Source: Micromonospora rosaria (GTDB taxonomy: Bacteria > Actinomycetota > Actinomycetes > Mycobacteriales > Micromonosporaceae). Taken from it: a DNA stretch of 41,412 nucleotides. The DNA is taken from positions 1 to 41,412 of the forward strand of contig NZ_LRQV01000054.1 in NCBI RefSeq assembly GCF_001567585.1, given 5' to 3'. The notes under the pieces are model-generated. The model saw only the letters and a list, made by a program, of their open reading frames with translations, searched no databases and was not told where the DNA came from. The position numbers and the translations under genes are program-made. Positions 14,410 through 23,053 of the stretch are shown piece after piece (within the stretch, counting starts at the first letter, position 1; every line of letters begins with the position of its first letter).

Positions 14410-16152
14410 ATGAGCGGCGGGCTCTACCGCAGCGCGAACGCCGCGCAGGGTGGCTGGCCGCCGCCGGACGACGGGGCCACCTTCATCTCCGCCGAGCCGC
14501 TCAACCAGCCCGCCGTCGAGGCCACCGCCCCGCCGCAGGAGCAGGTCGCCGAGTCCAGCGCGGCGGCGAACAGCGCGATCATGGCGCTGGGCAGCCTGGT
14601 CAGCCGGGGTACCGGCTTCATCCGCAACCTGATGATCGGCGCGGCGCTGGGCAACCTCGTCGGCAACGTCTACACCACCGCGCAGTTCCTGCCCAACCAG
14701 GTGTACGAGTTCCTCCTCGGCGGGGTGCTCACCAGCGTGCTGATCCCGGTGCTGGTCCGGCGCAGCAAGTCCGACCCGGACCGGGGTCAGGCGTACGCCC
14801 AGCGCCTGCTCACCCTGGCGGTGCTCGCGCTCGCCGCCGCCGTGGCGATCGCCGTGATCGCGGCACCGGTGCTGACCACCCTCTACGCCGGCGGCAACGA
14901 CGACGACTACACCGGCCTGGTCACCAAGCTCTCCTGGCTGATGCTGCCGATGCTGTTCTTCACCGGCCTGAGCGCGCTGATCGCCGCGGTGCTGAACACC
15001 CGGGGGCACTTCGCCGCGCCGATGTGGGCGCCGATCCTGAACAACCTGGTGGTCATCGGCGTCTTCGGCCTCTACATCGTGATCTTCGGCGCGGAGGCGC
15101 TCACCCCGGGCGACCTGGGCTGGGGGCAGATCCTGCTGGTCGGCGGCGGCACCCTGGCCGGGGTCGCCGTGCAGGCGATCGGCCTGCTGCCGGCGCTGCG
15201 CAAGGTGGGTTTCCGGTGGAAGCCCCGGTTCGACTTCGGCAAGCTGGGGCTCGCCGAGCTGGCCCGGCTCGGCGGCTGGATGTTCTGCTACGTCGCGGTC
15301 AACCAGCTCGGCCTCTTCGTGGTGGTCAACCTGCTCACCCGGGCGGCCGGCGAGGACAGCGCCGGCCTGCTGATCTACAACAACGTCTTCCTGCTGCTGA
15401 TGATGGCGCACGGCATCATCGCCGTGTCGATCATCACCGCGCTGATGCCCCGGATGAGCGCCGCCGCCGCCGACGGCCGGTTCCACGACCTCACCGCCGA
15501 CCTGTCCCGGGGCACCCGGATGGTCACCGCCGTCCTCGCCCCGATCGCGGTCTGCTACGCGGTGCTGGCCGCCCCGATCTCCGTGGTGGTCTTCCGGTAC
15601 GGCGCGTTCACCGGCGAGAACGCGGTCGCCACCTCGACCGTGCTGCTGGTGGCGGCGATCGGCCTGGTGCCCTTCGCGATCAGCCAGCTCTTCATCTTCG
15701 CCTTCTACGCGCTGCCGGACACCCGTACCCCGGCGCTGGTGAACATTCCCGTGGTGGCGCTGCGGGTGCTCCTCCAGGTCGGGCTCTACCTCGCCTTCTC
15801 GGCCACCTTCGCGGCGGCCGGCATGATGCTCGGCAACGCGGTCTCGTACGTGGCCGCGGCGATCTTCTCGGCCATGCTGCTCCGGCCCCGGGTGGGGCGG
15901 ATCGGGCTCGGCGCGATCACCCGGACGATGGGCAAGGTGGTCGTCGCCGCCCTGGGCGCGGCGCTGGTCGGTCTGCTGGTGGTCAGCCTGCTCCCCGGCG
16001 ACCGGGACAGCCTGGGCTGGGCGGCGGCGGCGGTGCAGCTCGTGGTCGGCGGCGCGGCGATCGGCGGGACCTACCTGGGCCTGGCCATGGTGCTGCGGAT
16101 CGGCGAGATCACCGAGGTGGTCGGCATGGTCCGCCGCAAGCTCGGCCGCTGA
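14410..16152 (+). CDS. murJ: Lipid II flippase MurJ
   Basis: A 580-residue polytopic membrane protein of the MurJ/MviN family, which flips the peptidoglycan precursor lipid II across the membrane. After a roughly 55-residue cytoplasmic leader the first helix contains the typical SAAANSAIMALGSLVSRGTG and FIRNLMIGAALG stretches. About 14 hydrophobic helices follow, including QFLPNQVYEFLLGGVLTSVL and NTRGHFAAPMWAPILNNLVV, which are well conserved in the family. The ATG at 14410 follows GGGAGG. In mycobacteria the pseudokinase is fused to MurJ; here it is the separate gene at 16601. Confidence 0.95.
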   Translation: MSGGLYRSANAAQGGWPPPDDGATFISAEPLNQPAVEATAPPQEQVAESSAAANSAIMALGSLVSRGTGFIRNLMIGAALGNLVGNVYTTAQFLPNQVYEFLLGGVLTSVLIPVLVRRSKSDPDRGQAYAQRLLTLAVLALAAAVAIAVIAAPVLTTLYAGGNDDDYTGLVTKLSWLMLPMLFFTGLSALIAAVLNTRGHFAAPMWAPILNNLVVIGVFGLYIVIFGAEALTPGDLGWGQILLVGGGTLAGVAVQAIGLLPALRKVGFRWKPRFDFGKLGLAELARLGGWMFCYVAVNQLGLFVVVNLLTRAAGEDSAGLLIYNNVFLLLMMAHGIIAVSIITALMPRMSAAAADGRFHDLTADLSRGTRMVTAVLAPIAVCYAVLAAPISVVVFRYGAFTGENAVATSTVLLVAAIGLVPFAISQLFIFAFYALPDTRTPALVNIPVVALRVLLQVGLYLAFSATFAAAGMMLGNAVSYVAAAIFSAMLLRPRVGRIGLGAITRTMGKVVVAALGAALVGLLVVSLLPGDRDSLGWAAAAVQLVVGGAAIGGTYLGLAMVLRIGEITEVVGMVRRKLGR

Positions 16153-16244
16153 GCGGTCCGGCGAGGGTGACCGTCGACCTCACGGACGGTGACCGCCGGC
16201 CGCACACGGAACGTGAGCGACGATCACCAGCCTGGGGATGAGCC

Positions 16245-16253
16245 TGTGGATAA
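16245..16253 (-). other. DnaA box (TTATCCACA) outside oriC, copy 1
   Basis: The plus strand reads TGTGGATAA, the complement of the consensus DnaA box. It is 43 bases from an identical copy. Confidence 0.6.
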
Positions 16254-16287
16254 CCCAGCGTTTCGCGGGTGGCCCACCATTTCGGCC

Positions 16288-16296
16288 TGTGGATAA
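16288..16296 (-). other. DnaA box (TTATCCACA) outside oriC, copy 2
   Basis: The plus strand reads TGTGGATAA within GGCCTGTGGATAACCAG, the same orientation and flank as copy 1. Confidence 0.6.
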
Positions 16297-16433
16297 CCAG
16301 CCGTACGGCTGAGGTTGGGGGGTCGGGCGGTGGGAATCCGGTCGGCGTGGTCGGGGCGGGGCGCGCACCGGCGACGTGCGGGGAACCTCTAGATTGGCCA
16401 GTACATGTGCCAGCAACGCGGCTGACAACGGTC

Positions 16434-16457
16434 GGAACCGGACAGAATGCCTGAGTT
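16434..16457 (+). promoter_or_regulatory. Possible ECF sigma promoter for the pseudokinase-sigM operon
   Basis: GGAAC at 16434-16438, 16-base spacer, GTT at 16455-16457. The match is short and the start point would leave a leader of more than 130 bases. Confidence 0.3.
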
Positions 16458-16600
16458 CTGACACCCCGCCGGGTACGGCGGAAAGATGACATGTCGGTGG
16501 GACGACCCGTCCGGGTAAGGTCGCTGTCGACGGATACGGCACCGCCGACGCCCCGCGTCGACCGGGCGGCCGGTTCCAGCAAGGCAGAGCGGACAGCCAC

Positions 16601-18217
16601 ATGCCCAGCAGCGCGGGTCCATCGATCGACACGATCACCAAGGGAGGACGGGTGACCCAGGTCGGCGAGGGTCAGGAGACGGCGGAGAGCGCGCCGCCGG
16701 TCGCCACCTTCGGTGCTCCCACAGTCGGTGAGATCCTCGCCGAACGGTACGAGCTGGTCGAGCACGTCAACAACGACAGCGCGGGCCGGCAGGTCTGGCG
16801 CGGGGTCGACGTCATCCTGCGCCGTCCCGTCGCGGTCGTGCTGCGCTACCCGGGTGGCGACTCCGCCACCGAGATGCTCCAGGCCGCCGTCGCCGCGAGC
16901 CGGGTCATCCACCCCAACCTGGTCGGCGTCTACGACGCGATCGACGAGGCGGACCGGGCGTACGTGGTCCGCGAGTGGGTGGACGGGGTGTCGCTGCGGG
17001 AGATGGTCGCCGACGGCCCGCTCGACCCGGCCCGCGCCACCGCGGTCGGCAACGCCGTGGCCAGCGCCCTGGCCGCCGTCCACGCCACCGGCATGGTGCA
17101 CGGCAACGTGCACCCGGGCACCGTCATGATCAGCGACGACGGCCGGGTGGTGCTGGCCGACGCGCGGACCGACGGCGCGGACAGCCAGGAGAGCGACATC
17201 CGGGCGATCGGCGGCATCCTCTACTTCGCCATGGCCGGGCACTGGCCGCACACCGAAGTGCCGCTGCGCGGAGCCACCGCCGGGCACGGCCGGGCCGCCA
17301 TCCCGGACGCGCTGCGCGACACCAGCGGCGTCCTCGCCGCGCCCCGCCAGATCCGCGCCGGGATCCCGGCGTACCTCGACGACCTGACCATGGACCTGCT
17401 CGACCCGGCGATCACGCCGACCTCGGCGGACGTGCTCACGGCCGAGCTGGCCCGCCTGGACATCCCCGGCGAGGACCAGTTCCTGGAGCCGACCGGGCCG
17501 CTGCGGTTCACCGCCGACACCGGTGACGAGCCCTCGCCGCTGGCCGCCGCCGGCGGCCGGAAGGTCGCCCTCGGCATCGCCGGCGTGCTCGCGGTCGCCC
17601 TGGTCGCGCTCCTCGTCGGGATCAGCGTGCTGGGTGGGGGCGAGGACACGCCGACGCAGAACGTCCCCGCCGCCGCGCCGTCGGCCAGCGTGCCGGCCGC
17701 CGAGGACACCACCGCGCCCGCGCCGCAGGTCCGCAAGCTCGACATCGCCCGCGCCCAGATCATCGACCCGGACAGCCGGGACCGGGTCGGCCTCGACGGC
17801 GCCGAGAAGGTGTACGACGGCGACCAGGACGAGGGCTGGGCCACCCAGACGTACCGGGGCTCCGGGCAGTTCGGCAACTACAAGCGGGGCATGGGGGTCT
17901 GGATCGACCTCGGTGCCGAGCGGACCGTCAAGTCGGTGCAGGTGAACCTCTCCGCCGTCGGCGCCTCCGCCGCGCTCTACGCCGGCACCACGCCGGTCAG
18001 CGGCTCCTCGAACCAGGCCGACGACCAGTTGCTGACGTCGTACGAGAAGAACCCGATCGGCCAGCCGTTCGAGGAACACGACGGCACCACCATGACCTTC
18101 AACGGCTTCGACGCCGACAAGAAGTACCGCTACCTGCTGTTCTGGCTGATCGAGCTGCCGCCGAGCGACGGCGGGTACAAGGTCGGCGTCCAGGAGATCA
18201 CGGTCCAGGGGTCGTGA
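16601..18217 (+). CDS. Membrane pseudokinase linked to MurJ
   Basis: A 538-residue protein. Residues about 42-290 are a Ser/Thr kinase fold that has lost its catalytic groups: the beta-3 lysine region reads VAVVLRYP (Arg82), the HRD loop is HGNVHPGTV (167-175) and DFG is DAR (187-189). A transmembrane helix lies at 321-345 (KVALGIAGVLAVALVALLVG). The exterior part, 380-538, looks like a discoidin/galactose-binding beta-sandwich (GVWIDLGAERTVKSVQVNLS). It follows murJ and precedes sigM. In mycobacteria the equivalent pseudokinase is the C-terminus of MviN and is recognised by FhaA when phosphorylated. The ATG at 16601 is used here, but the GTG at 16652, right behind AGGGAGGA, may be the true start. 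Confidence 0.85.
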   Translation: MPSSAGPSIDTITKGGRVTQVGEGQETAESAPPVATFGAPTVGEILAERYELVEHVNNDSAGRQVWRGVDVILRRPVAVVLRYPGGDSATEMLQAAVAASRVIHPNLVGVYDAIDEADRAYVVREWVDGVSLREMVADGPLDPARATAVGNAVASALAAVHATGMVHGNVHPGTVMISDDGRVVLADARTDGADSQESDIRAIGGILYFAMAGHWPHTEVPLRGATAGHGRAAIPDALRDTSGVLAAPRQIRAGIPAYLDDLTMDLLDPAITPTSADVLTAELARLDIPGEDQFLEPTGPLRFTADTGDEPSPLAAAGGRKVALGIAGVLAVALVALLVGISVLGGGEDTPTQNVPAAAPSASVPAAEDTTAPAPQVRKLDIARAQIIDPDSRDRVGLDGAEKVYDGDQDEGWATQTYRGSGQFGNYKRGMGVWIDLGAERTVKSVQVNLSAVGASAALYAGTTPVSGSSNQADDQLLTSYEKNPIGQPFEEHDGTTMTFNGFDADKKYRYLLFWLIELPPSDGGYKVGVQEITVQGS

Positions 18218-18245
18218 GTGGGGCTCGTCGCGGCACCGGCCGGGC

Positions 18246-19046
18246 ATGGTGATGACCGGCGGTGACCGTACTCCCGGCCCGGTGGCGAACGGGTCGCCGG
18301 CCGGCGCGACCTCGTACGCCGGCACCGGGTCGTCCGTGCCGGCCCAGCCCGGCCTGACGCCCGAGGCGTCGGATCTCGACCTGCTCCGCGCGCACGCCGC
18401 CGGGGACCGGGGCGCCTTCGCCGAGCTGTTCCAGCGTCACCGGGACCGGCTCTGGGCGGTGGCGCTGCGGACCGTCGGCGACCGCGAGGAGGCCGCCGAC
18501 GCGCTCCAGGACGCCATGCTGTCGGCCCACCGGGCCGCCGCCCGGTTCCGGGGTGACGCGGCCGTGACGACCTGGCTGCACCGGATCGTGGTGAACGCCT
18601 GCCTGGACCGGATCCGACGCCGGCAGGCCCACCCGACGGTGCCGCTGCCCGACGGCGGACGCGCCGAGGACGGCGACCGGGCGACCGGCGGCGTCGAGCC
18701 GGTGGCCCCCGCCCGGGACCACGACACCGCCCTGGTCGTCCGGCAGGCCCTGGCCGAGCTGCCGGTGGAGCAGCGGGCCGCCCTCGTCCTGGTCGACGTG
18801 CAGGGGTACCCCGTCGCCGAGGTGGCCCGGATCCTGGGCGTCGCCGAGGGCACGGTCAAAAGCCGGTGCGCCCGGGGACGGGCCCGGCTGGCGATCATGC
18901 TCGGGCACCTCCGGCCGACCACCGGCGCGGGCCGGCCCGCCGCGCCGGACGTGCCGGCGGTCACCGGTGGGAACCCACAGCCGGCGGAGGGCGTCGGATC
19001 AGCGTCGGGGCTTTCCCGGCAGGACGCCATCGGGGAGGAACCGTGA
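18246..19046 (+). CDS. sigM: ECF RNA polymerase sigma factor SigM
   Basis: A 266-residue sigma factor. Region 2 is at about residues 38-115 (LDLLRAHAAGDRGAFAELFQ; DALQDAMLSAHRAAARFRG; TWLHRIVVNACLDRIRRR) and region 4 at 165-215 (LPVEQRAALVLVDVQGYPV; LGVAEGTVKSRCARGRARLA). The C-terminal 45 residues are disordered. A sigM-type gene between the pseudokinase and trxB is the conserved arrangement in actinobacterial origin regions, which supports the symbol. The last four bases overlap the downstream GTG (GTGA), so translation with the anti-sigma factor is coupled. ATG 18246 or 18252 may start it. Confidence 0.88.
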   Translation: MVMTGGDRTPGPVANGSPAGATSYAGTGSSVPAQPGLTPEASDLDLLRAHAAGDRGAFAELFQRHRDRLWAVALRTVGDREEAADALQDAMLSAHRAAARFRGDAAVTTWLHRIVVNACLDRIRRRQAHPTVPLPDGGRAEDGDRATGGVEPVAPARDHDTALVVRQALAELPVEQRAALVLVDVQGYPVAEVARILGVAEGTVKSRCARGRARLAIMLGHLRPTTGAGRPAAPDVPAVTGGNPQPAEGVGSASGLSRQDAIGEEP

Positions 19047-20047
19047 CGGCCGGGGAGTTCCGGGAGGTCGACCTCGACCTGCTCGCCGACTACCTGGGCG
19101 GAGCGCTGGACGGCACGCCGGAGGAGGCCGTCGTCGCGCGCCTGGTCGCCGACGACCCCGCCTGGGCCGACGCCCACGCGGCGCTGGTGCCCGCGTTCGC
19201 GGCGGTCCGGGCCGACCTGGCCGACTGGGGTACGCCCCCGCCCGTGACCCCGCCCGCCGTGGTCGACCGGATCACCGCCGCCCTCGCCGCGCAGCCGTCC
19301 GCCCCCACCGTCGAGCAGCACCGCCGCGATCCGGTGGTGGCCGGCGCGGACCGGCCCACCACGGCCGACGATCCGGCTGCGGCCGGGCCCACCACTGCGG
19401 TCCCCGCCGCCCGGCCGGGCACCCGGCGGCCGGCGGAGGGCCCGGGCGGGCAGACCGGTCCGGGCCGGCGGCGACGCCGCTGGCTGCGCAGCGCCGGTCC
19501 GGTCGCGGTCGCGGCGGTGTCGCTCGCGGCCGTCGGGCTCGGCGTGCACCAGTGGTGGCCGCAGAGCCAGGACAGCCAGGTGGCCGACACGGCGATGACC
19601 GAGGCGGCACCCGGTGCCCCGGAGGCCGCCGCCCCGATGTCCGCCCTGCCGTTCGTCCTGGCGGCCGTGCCGGGCCAGGGCAGCGGGCGCGACTACACCC
19701 CGGCGGTCCTGGCCGGCGAGGGCGTCGTCGCGCCGAAGGGGTCGGCGGCGTCCGCGACGACGCCGGACGACACCACGGCCGGGGAGCCGTCGAGGGCGCT
19801 GCCCGACGCGCTGGACCGGCTCACCGGGCGGCCCGCGCTGGAGCGGTGCCTCGCCGGGATCGTCGCCGAGCACGGCGGGGCCCCGGTCACCGTCGAGGTG
19901 CTCGACTACGCCACCTTCGAGGGACGGCCGGCGCTGGTCGTCGAGTTCGTGGACGCCACCGGTGCCCGGTGGGCCTGGGCCAGCGGTCCGCGGTGTGGCC
20001 TCGACGGCTCCGGCGCGGACACCCGCCACCGGACGCGGGTAGGGTGA
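19043..20047 (+). CDS. Anti-sigma-M factor (membrane protein)
   Basis: A 334-residue protein from the GTG at 19043, behind GGGGAGG and inside the sigM stop. The N-terminal 80 residues (DLDLLADYLGGALDGTPEEA) are the predicted sigma-binding segment and lack a zinc motif. After a Pro/Gly/Arg-rich linker a single transmembrane helix is seen at about 153-170 (SAGPVAVAAVSLAAVGLGVH). The exterior domain ends with CLAGIVAEHGGAPVTVEVLD and a Cys near the C-terminus, so a disulphide between these two cysteines is possible. Position and topology fit RsmA-type anti-SigM factors; sequence similarity in such proteins is low, so the role rests on context. Confidence 0.82.
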   Translation: MTAGEFREVDLDLLADYLGGALDGTPEEAVVARLVADDPAWADAHAALVPAFAAVRADLADWGTPPPVTPPAVVDRITAALAAQPSAPTVEQHRRDPVVAGADRPTTADDPAAAGPTTAVPAARPGTRRPAEGPGGQTGPGRRRRRWLRSAGPVAVAAVSLAAVGLGVHQWWPQSQDSQVADTAMTEAAPGAPEAAAPMSALPFVLAAVPGQGSGRDYTPAVLAGEGVVAPKGSAASATTPDDTTAGEPSRALPDALDRLTGRPALERCLAGIVAEHGGAPVTVEVLDYATFEGRPALVVEFVDATGARWAWASGPRCGLDGSGADTRHRTRVG

Positions 20048-20105
20048 GATCGCGGTCATCCGGCGGTGACCGTCCACGTGACGTGACCCACCGGCTGACC
20101 GGTTC

Positions 20106-20132
20106 GGGAATCCCCGCTCTTACCATGACGTT
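20106..20132 (+). promoter_or_regulatory. SigR/SigH-type promoter of trxBA
   Basis: GGGAAT at 20106-20111, exactly 18 bases, then GTT at 20130-20132. This matches the thiol-stress promoter layout (GGGAAT-N18-GTT) described for SigR in Streptomyces, whose trxBA operon is a classic target. It lies about 105 bases before trxB. Confidence 0.65.
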
Positions 20133-20239
20133 CTGCAAGTCAGCCGCCGGCGTCGCTGAACCGTCGGCACACGGATCGGCACCTCACCCGGCGTCCCCCC
20201 GTCGGAGGCGGTGGCGACGACACACATCGGGAGACGGCA

Positions 20240-21190
20240 GTGGAAGACGTCCGTAACCTCATCATCATCGGCTCCGGGCCGACGGGTTACACGGCGGCGG
20301 TCTACGCCGCCCGCGCCAACCTGAAGCCCCTGGTCATCGAGGGCGTGCAGTCCGGCGGTGCGCTGATGACGACCACCGAGGTGGAGAACTTCCCCGGCTT
20401 CGCCGACGGCATCCTCGGCCCCGAGCTGATGGACAACATGCGCAAGCAGGCCGAGCGCTTCGGCGCGGAGTTCCTCACCGACGACGTGACCCGGGTCGAG
20501 CTGGTGGACACCGGCGCGACCGGCTCCGACGCCGTCAGCACCGTCTGGGTGGGCGAGACCGCGTACCGGGCCCGCGCCGTCATCCTGGCCACCGGCTCCG
20601 CCTGGCGTCCGCTGGGCGTGCCGGGCGAGCAGGAGTACCTCGGACACGGTGTGTCGTCCTGCGCCACCTGCGACGGCTTCTTCTTCCGCAACCAGCACAT
20701 CATCGTGGTCGGTGGGGGCGACTCGGCGATGGAGGAGGCCAGCTTCCTGACCCGGTTCGCCGAGTCGGTGACCATCGTGCACCGCCGGGACTCGTTCCGG
20801 GCCAGCAAGATCATGGCCGAGCGGGCGCTCGGCAACGAGAAGATCAAGGTCGAGTGGAACACCGTGGTCGAGGAGATCCTCGGCGCCGACGGCAAGGTCA
20901 CCGGCGCCCGGGTGCGCAACGTGCACACCGGCGAGAGCAAGGTCCTCGACGTGACCGGCGTCTTCGTCGCCATCGGCCACGACCCGCGCAGCGAACTCTT
21001 CCGGGGTCAGGTCGACCTCGACGACGAGGGGTACGTCAAGGTCGACTCGCCGAGCACCCGGACCAGCGTGCCCGGTGTCTTCGCCGCCGGCGACCTGGTC
21101 GACCACACCTACCGACAGGCGATCACCGCCGCCGGGACCGGCTGCGCCGCCGCGCTCGACGCCGAGCGGTTCATCGCCACCCTGGGCTGA
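20240..21190 (+). CDS. trxB: Thioredoxin-disulfide reductase
   Basis: A 316-residue FAD/NADPH flavoprotein that reduces thioredoxin. It shows the N-terminal FAD dinucleotide fold (LIIIGSGPTGYTAAVYAARA), the redox-active SCATCDG centre (CxxC), the NADPH-binding GGGDSAMEEA fold, HRRDSFRASK for NADPH phosphate binding, and the C-terminal FAD motif GVFAAGDLVDHTYRQAITAA. The GTG start at 20240 is preceded by GGGAGACGGCA. It is followed after 32 bases by trxA, and an apparent SigR-type promoter lies upstream, so both are likely induced by disulphide stress. Confidence 0.97.
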   Translation: MEDVRNLIIIGSGPTGYTAAVYAARANLKPLVIEGVQSGGALMTTTEVENFPGFADGILGPELMDNMRKQAERFGAEFLTDDVTRVELVDTGATGSDAVSTVWVGETAYRARAVILATGSAWRPLGVPGEQEYLGHGVSSCATCDGFFFRNQHIIVVGGGDSAMEEASFLTRFAESVTIVHRRDSFRASKIMAERALGNEKIKVEWNTVVEEILGADGKVTGARVRNVHTGESKVLDVTGVFVAIGHDPRSELFRGQVDLDDEGYVKVDSPSTRTSVPGVFAAGDLVDHTYRQAITAAGTGCAAALDAERFIATLG

Positions 21191-21222
21191 CCAAACCGAC
21201 ACACACCCGGAGGAGGGGCATA

Positions 21223-21546
21223 GTGGGAGCAACGAGAGCGGTCACCGACGCCAGTTTCGCCAGTGACGTGCTGAAGTCCGACAAGCCGGTGCTGGTGGAC
21301 TTCTGGGCCGAGTGGTGCGCGCCGTGCCGCAAGGTCTCGCCACTGCTGGAGGAGATCGCGGGCGAGATGGGGGACCAGGTCACCATCGTCAAGCTCAACA
21401 TCGACGAGAACCCGGAGACGGCGCGGGCGTACCGGGTGATGTCGGTGCCGACCCTCACCGTGTTCAAGGACGGCGAGCCGGTGCAGTCGATCGCCGGCGC
21501 CAAGCCCAAGGGCGACCTGGTCAAGCTGATCCAGTCCGCGCTCTGA
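21223..21546 (+). CDS. trxA: Thioredoxin
   Basis: A 107-residue thioredoxin from the GTG at 21223, which is preceded by AGGAGGGG. The active site WCAPC is present (VDFWAEWCAPCRK), as are the cis-proline loop MSVPTLTVF and the C-terminal helix. It donates electrons to ribonucleotide reductase and other disulphide targets and is recycled by the trxB product directly upstream. Together they form a two-gene operon closed by the hairpin at 21557. Confidence 0.97.
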   Translation: MGATRAVTDASFASDVLKSDKPVLVDFWAEWCAPCRKVSPLLEEIAGEMGDQVTIVKLNIDENPETARAYRVMSVPTLTVFKDGEPVQSIAGAKPKGDLVKLIQSAL

Positions 21547-21556
21547 CCCGCCACAC

Positions 21557-21599
21557 CCAGAGACCCCCGTCGCCCACTCCGGGCGGCGGGGGTCTCTGG
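21557..21599 (+). terminator. Terminator of trxBA
   Basis: 13-bp perfect stem CCAGAGACCCCCG with its complement around a loop that contains a further short GCCC/GGGC stem, 11 bases after the trxA stop. Confidence 0.85.
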
Positions 21600-21842
21600 T
21601 CTTCTCCGGCGCTTGCCTCCGCCGCTCCGGCCCCCGGCCGGGGCAGTCCGCCGGGGCGGGGAGGTTTCCGGGGGCGGCCGGGCGGGAAGATTCCGGCGAC
21701 CGACGCATCGTGGCAACGCACCGCGCGTCGCCAGCCGCCGGGATACGCTCCCTAGGCAGTCGAAACCAGGGCATTTCGGCTGCCTCCGGTCCGTTCGGCC
21801 ACGACGTCCGGCCAGCCAGCATCCGCGAAGAGGGGGTCGTGC

Positions 21843-23012
21843 GTGCGTCCGATCCGACCCGGCGACCAGGGCACCGCGGTACGGGAGATCCGCGCCGTCC
21901 TGACCGGCCTGGACCTGCTCGCCCCCGCCGACGGGCGCACCTCCTGCGACGAGTTCGACGCCGACACCGAACGGGCGGTCCGGGCCTTCCAGCAGTCCCG
22001 GGGGCTCAGCGCGGACGGCCGGGTCGGGGAGGAGACCTGGCGGGCGCTGGACGCGGCGCGCTGGCGGTTCGGTGCCCGGACCCTCTACCACGCCGTACCC
22101 GAGCCGCTCATCGGCGAGGACGTCCGCTCGTTGCAGGAACGGCTGCTGGAAATGGGGTACGACGTGGGCCGGGCGGACGCCATCTACGGCATCCGCACCT
22201 CCCGCGCGGTGGCCCAGTTCCAGCGGGAGGTGGGGCTGAAACCGGACGGCTCGTGCGGGCCGCACACCATGGGCGCGCTGCGCCGGCTCGGTCGCAAGGT
22301 GGTCGGCGGACGCCCCCAGTGGCTGCGCGAGTCCGACGCCATCCGCCAGTCCGGTCCCACCCTGGTCGGCCGGACCGTGGTCGTCGACCCCGGGCACGGC
22401 GGCACCGACCCCGGCGTGGTGGTACCGGACGGCCTGCTCCGCTGGACCGAGGCGGACCTGGTGCACGACCTGGCCAGCCGGCTGGAGGGCCGGCTCGCCG
22501 CCGCCGGGGTACGGGTCCAGCTCACCCGGGGGCCCGCCCCGCGTACCTGCCTGCCGGACACCGACCGGGCGCAGCTCGCCAACTCCCTCGGCGCGGACGT
22601 GTTCATCTCGCTGCACGCCGACCGGCACGCCAACCCGGCCGCCGAGGGGGTCGCCACCTACCACTACGGCACCGACAACGGGGTCACCTCGGCCACCGGG
22701 GAACGCCTCGCCGGCCTGGTGCAGCGGGAGATCGTCGCCCGCACCGGGCTCCGGGACTGCCGCTCCCACGCCAAGGCGTGGGACCTGCTGCGACTGACCC
22801 GGATGCCGGCGGTCCGGGTGGAGGTCGGGTACCTCACCTCGCCGGCGGACCGGGGGCGGCTGGTCGACCCCCGGTTCCGGGACCGGGTGGCCGAGGCGAT
22901 CGTCGCCGCGGTCCAGCGGATGTACCTGCCCATCGAGCGCGACGTGCCGACCGGCTCGATCGACGTCAGCGAGCTGCGGGCGGCGGTGGCCGCCGGCCGG
23001 GTGCCGGACTGA
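21843..23012 (+). CDS. cwlM: N-acetylmuramoyl-L-alanine amidase-like protein (CwlM-like)
   Basis: A 389-residue protein with two peptidoglycan-binding-1 domains (about 5-72 and 88-150, e.g. SRAVAQFQREVGLKPDGSCG) and an Amidase_3 domain at 175-360. Zinc ligands appear as His185 (VDPGHGGTDPG), Glu203 (WTEADLV) and His258 (ISLHADRHAN), and catalytic Glu327 (VRVEVGYLTS) is present. There is no signal peptide, as in mycobacterial CwlM, which sits at the same place next to trxA and acts in the cytoplasm as a PknB-controlled activator of MurA. The same role is inferred here, although the catalytic residues look intact. GTG at 21843 follows a weak GAGGGGG box. Confidence 0.85.
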   Translation: MRPIRPGDQGTAVREIRAVLTGLDLLAPADGRTSCDEFDADTERAVRAFQQSRGLSADGRVGEETWRALDAARWRFGARTLYHAVPEPLIGEDVRSLQERLLEMGYDVGRADAIYGIRTSRAVAQFQREVGLKPDGSCGPHTMGALRRLGRKVVGGRPQWLRESDAIRQSGPTLVGRTVVVDPGHGGTDPGVVVPDGLLRWTEADLVHDLASRLEGRLAAAGVRVQLTRGPAPRTCLPDTDRAQLANSLGADVFISLHADRHANPAAEGVATYHYGTDNGVTSATGERLAGLVQREIVARTGLRDCRSHAKAWDLLRLTRMPAVRVEVGYLTSPADRGRLVDPRFRDRVAEAIVAAVQRMYLPIERDVPTGSIDVSELRAAVAAGRVPD

Positions 23013-23030
23013 CCGGGGTGCCGCCGGGCG

Positions 23031-23051
23031 GGCGGCCCGACCCGGGCCGCC
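23031..23051. terminator. Bidirectional hairpin between cwlM and the GNAT gene
   Basis: GGCGGCCCG-acc-CGGGCCGCC, a 9-bp perfect stem lying between the two convergent stop codons (23012 and 23054). Confidence 0.65.
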
Positions 23052-23053
23052 GG

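Larger units (their letters stand above)
16153..16600. promoter_or_regulatory. murJ-pseudokinase intergenic region with two DnaA boxes
   Basis: About 450 bases with no gene. It holds two copies of TGTGGATAACC at 16245 and 16288 (perfect DnaA-box 9-mers TGTGGATAA), and further right a GGAAC (16434-16438)-N16-GTT (16455) pair compatible with an ECF sigma promoter for the pseudokinase-sigM operon. An imperfect 10-bp inverted repeat just after murJ (16167-16196) may end murJ transcription. Confidence 0.5.
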
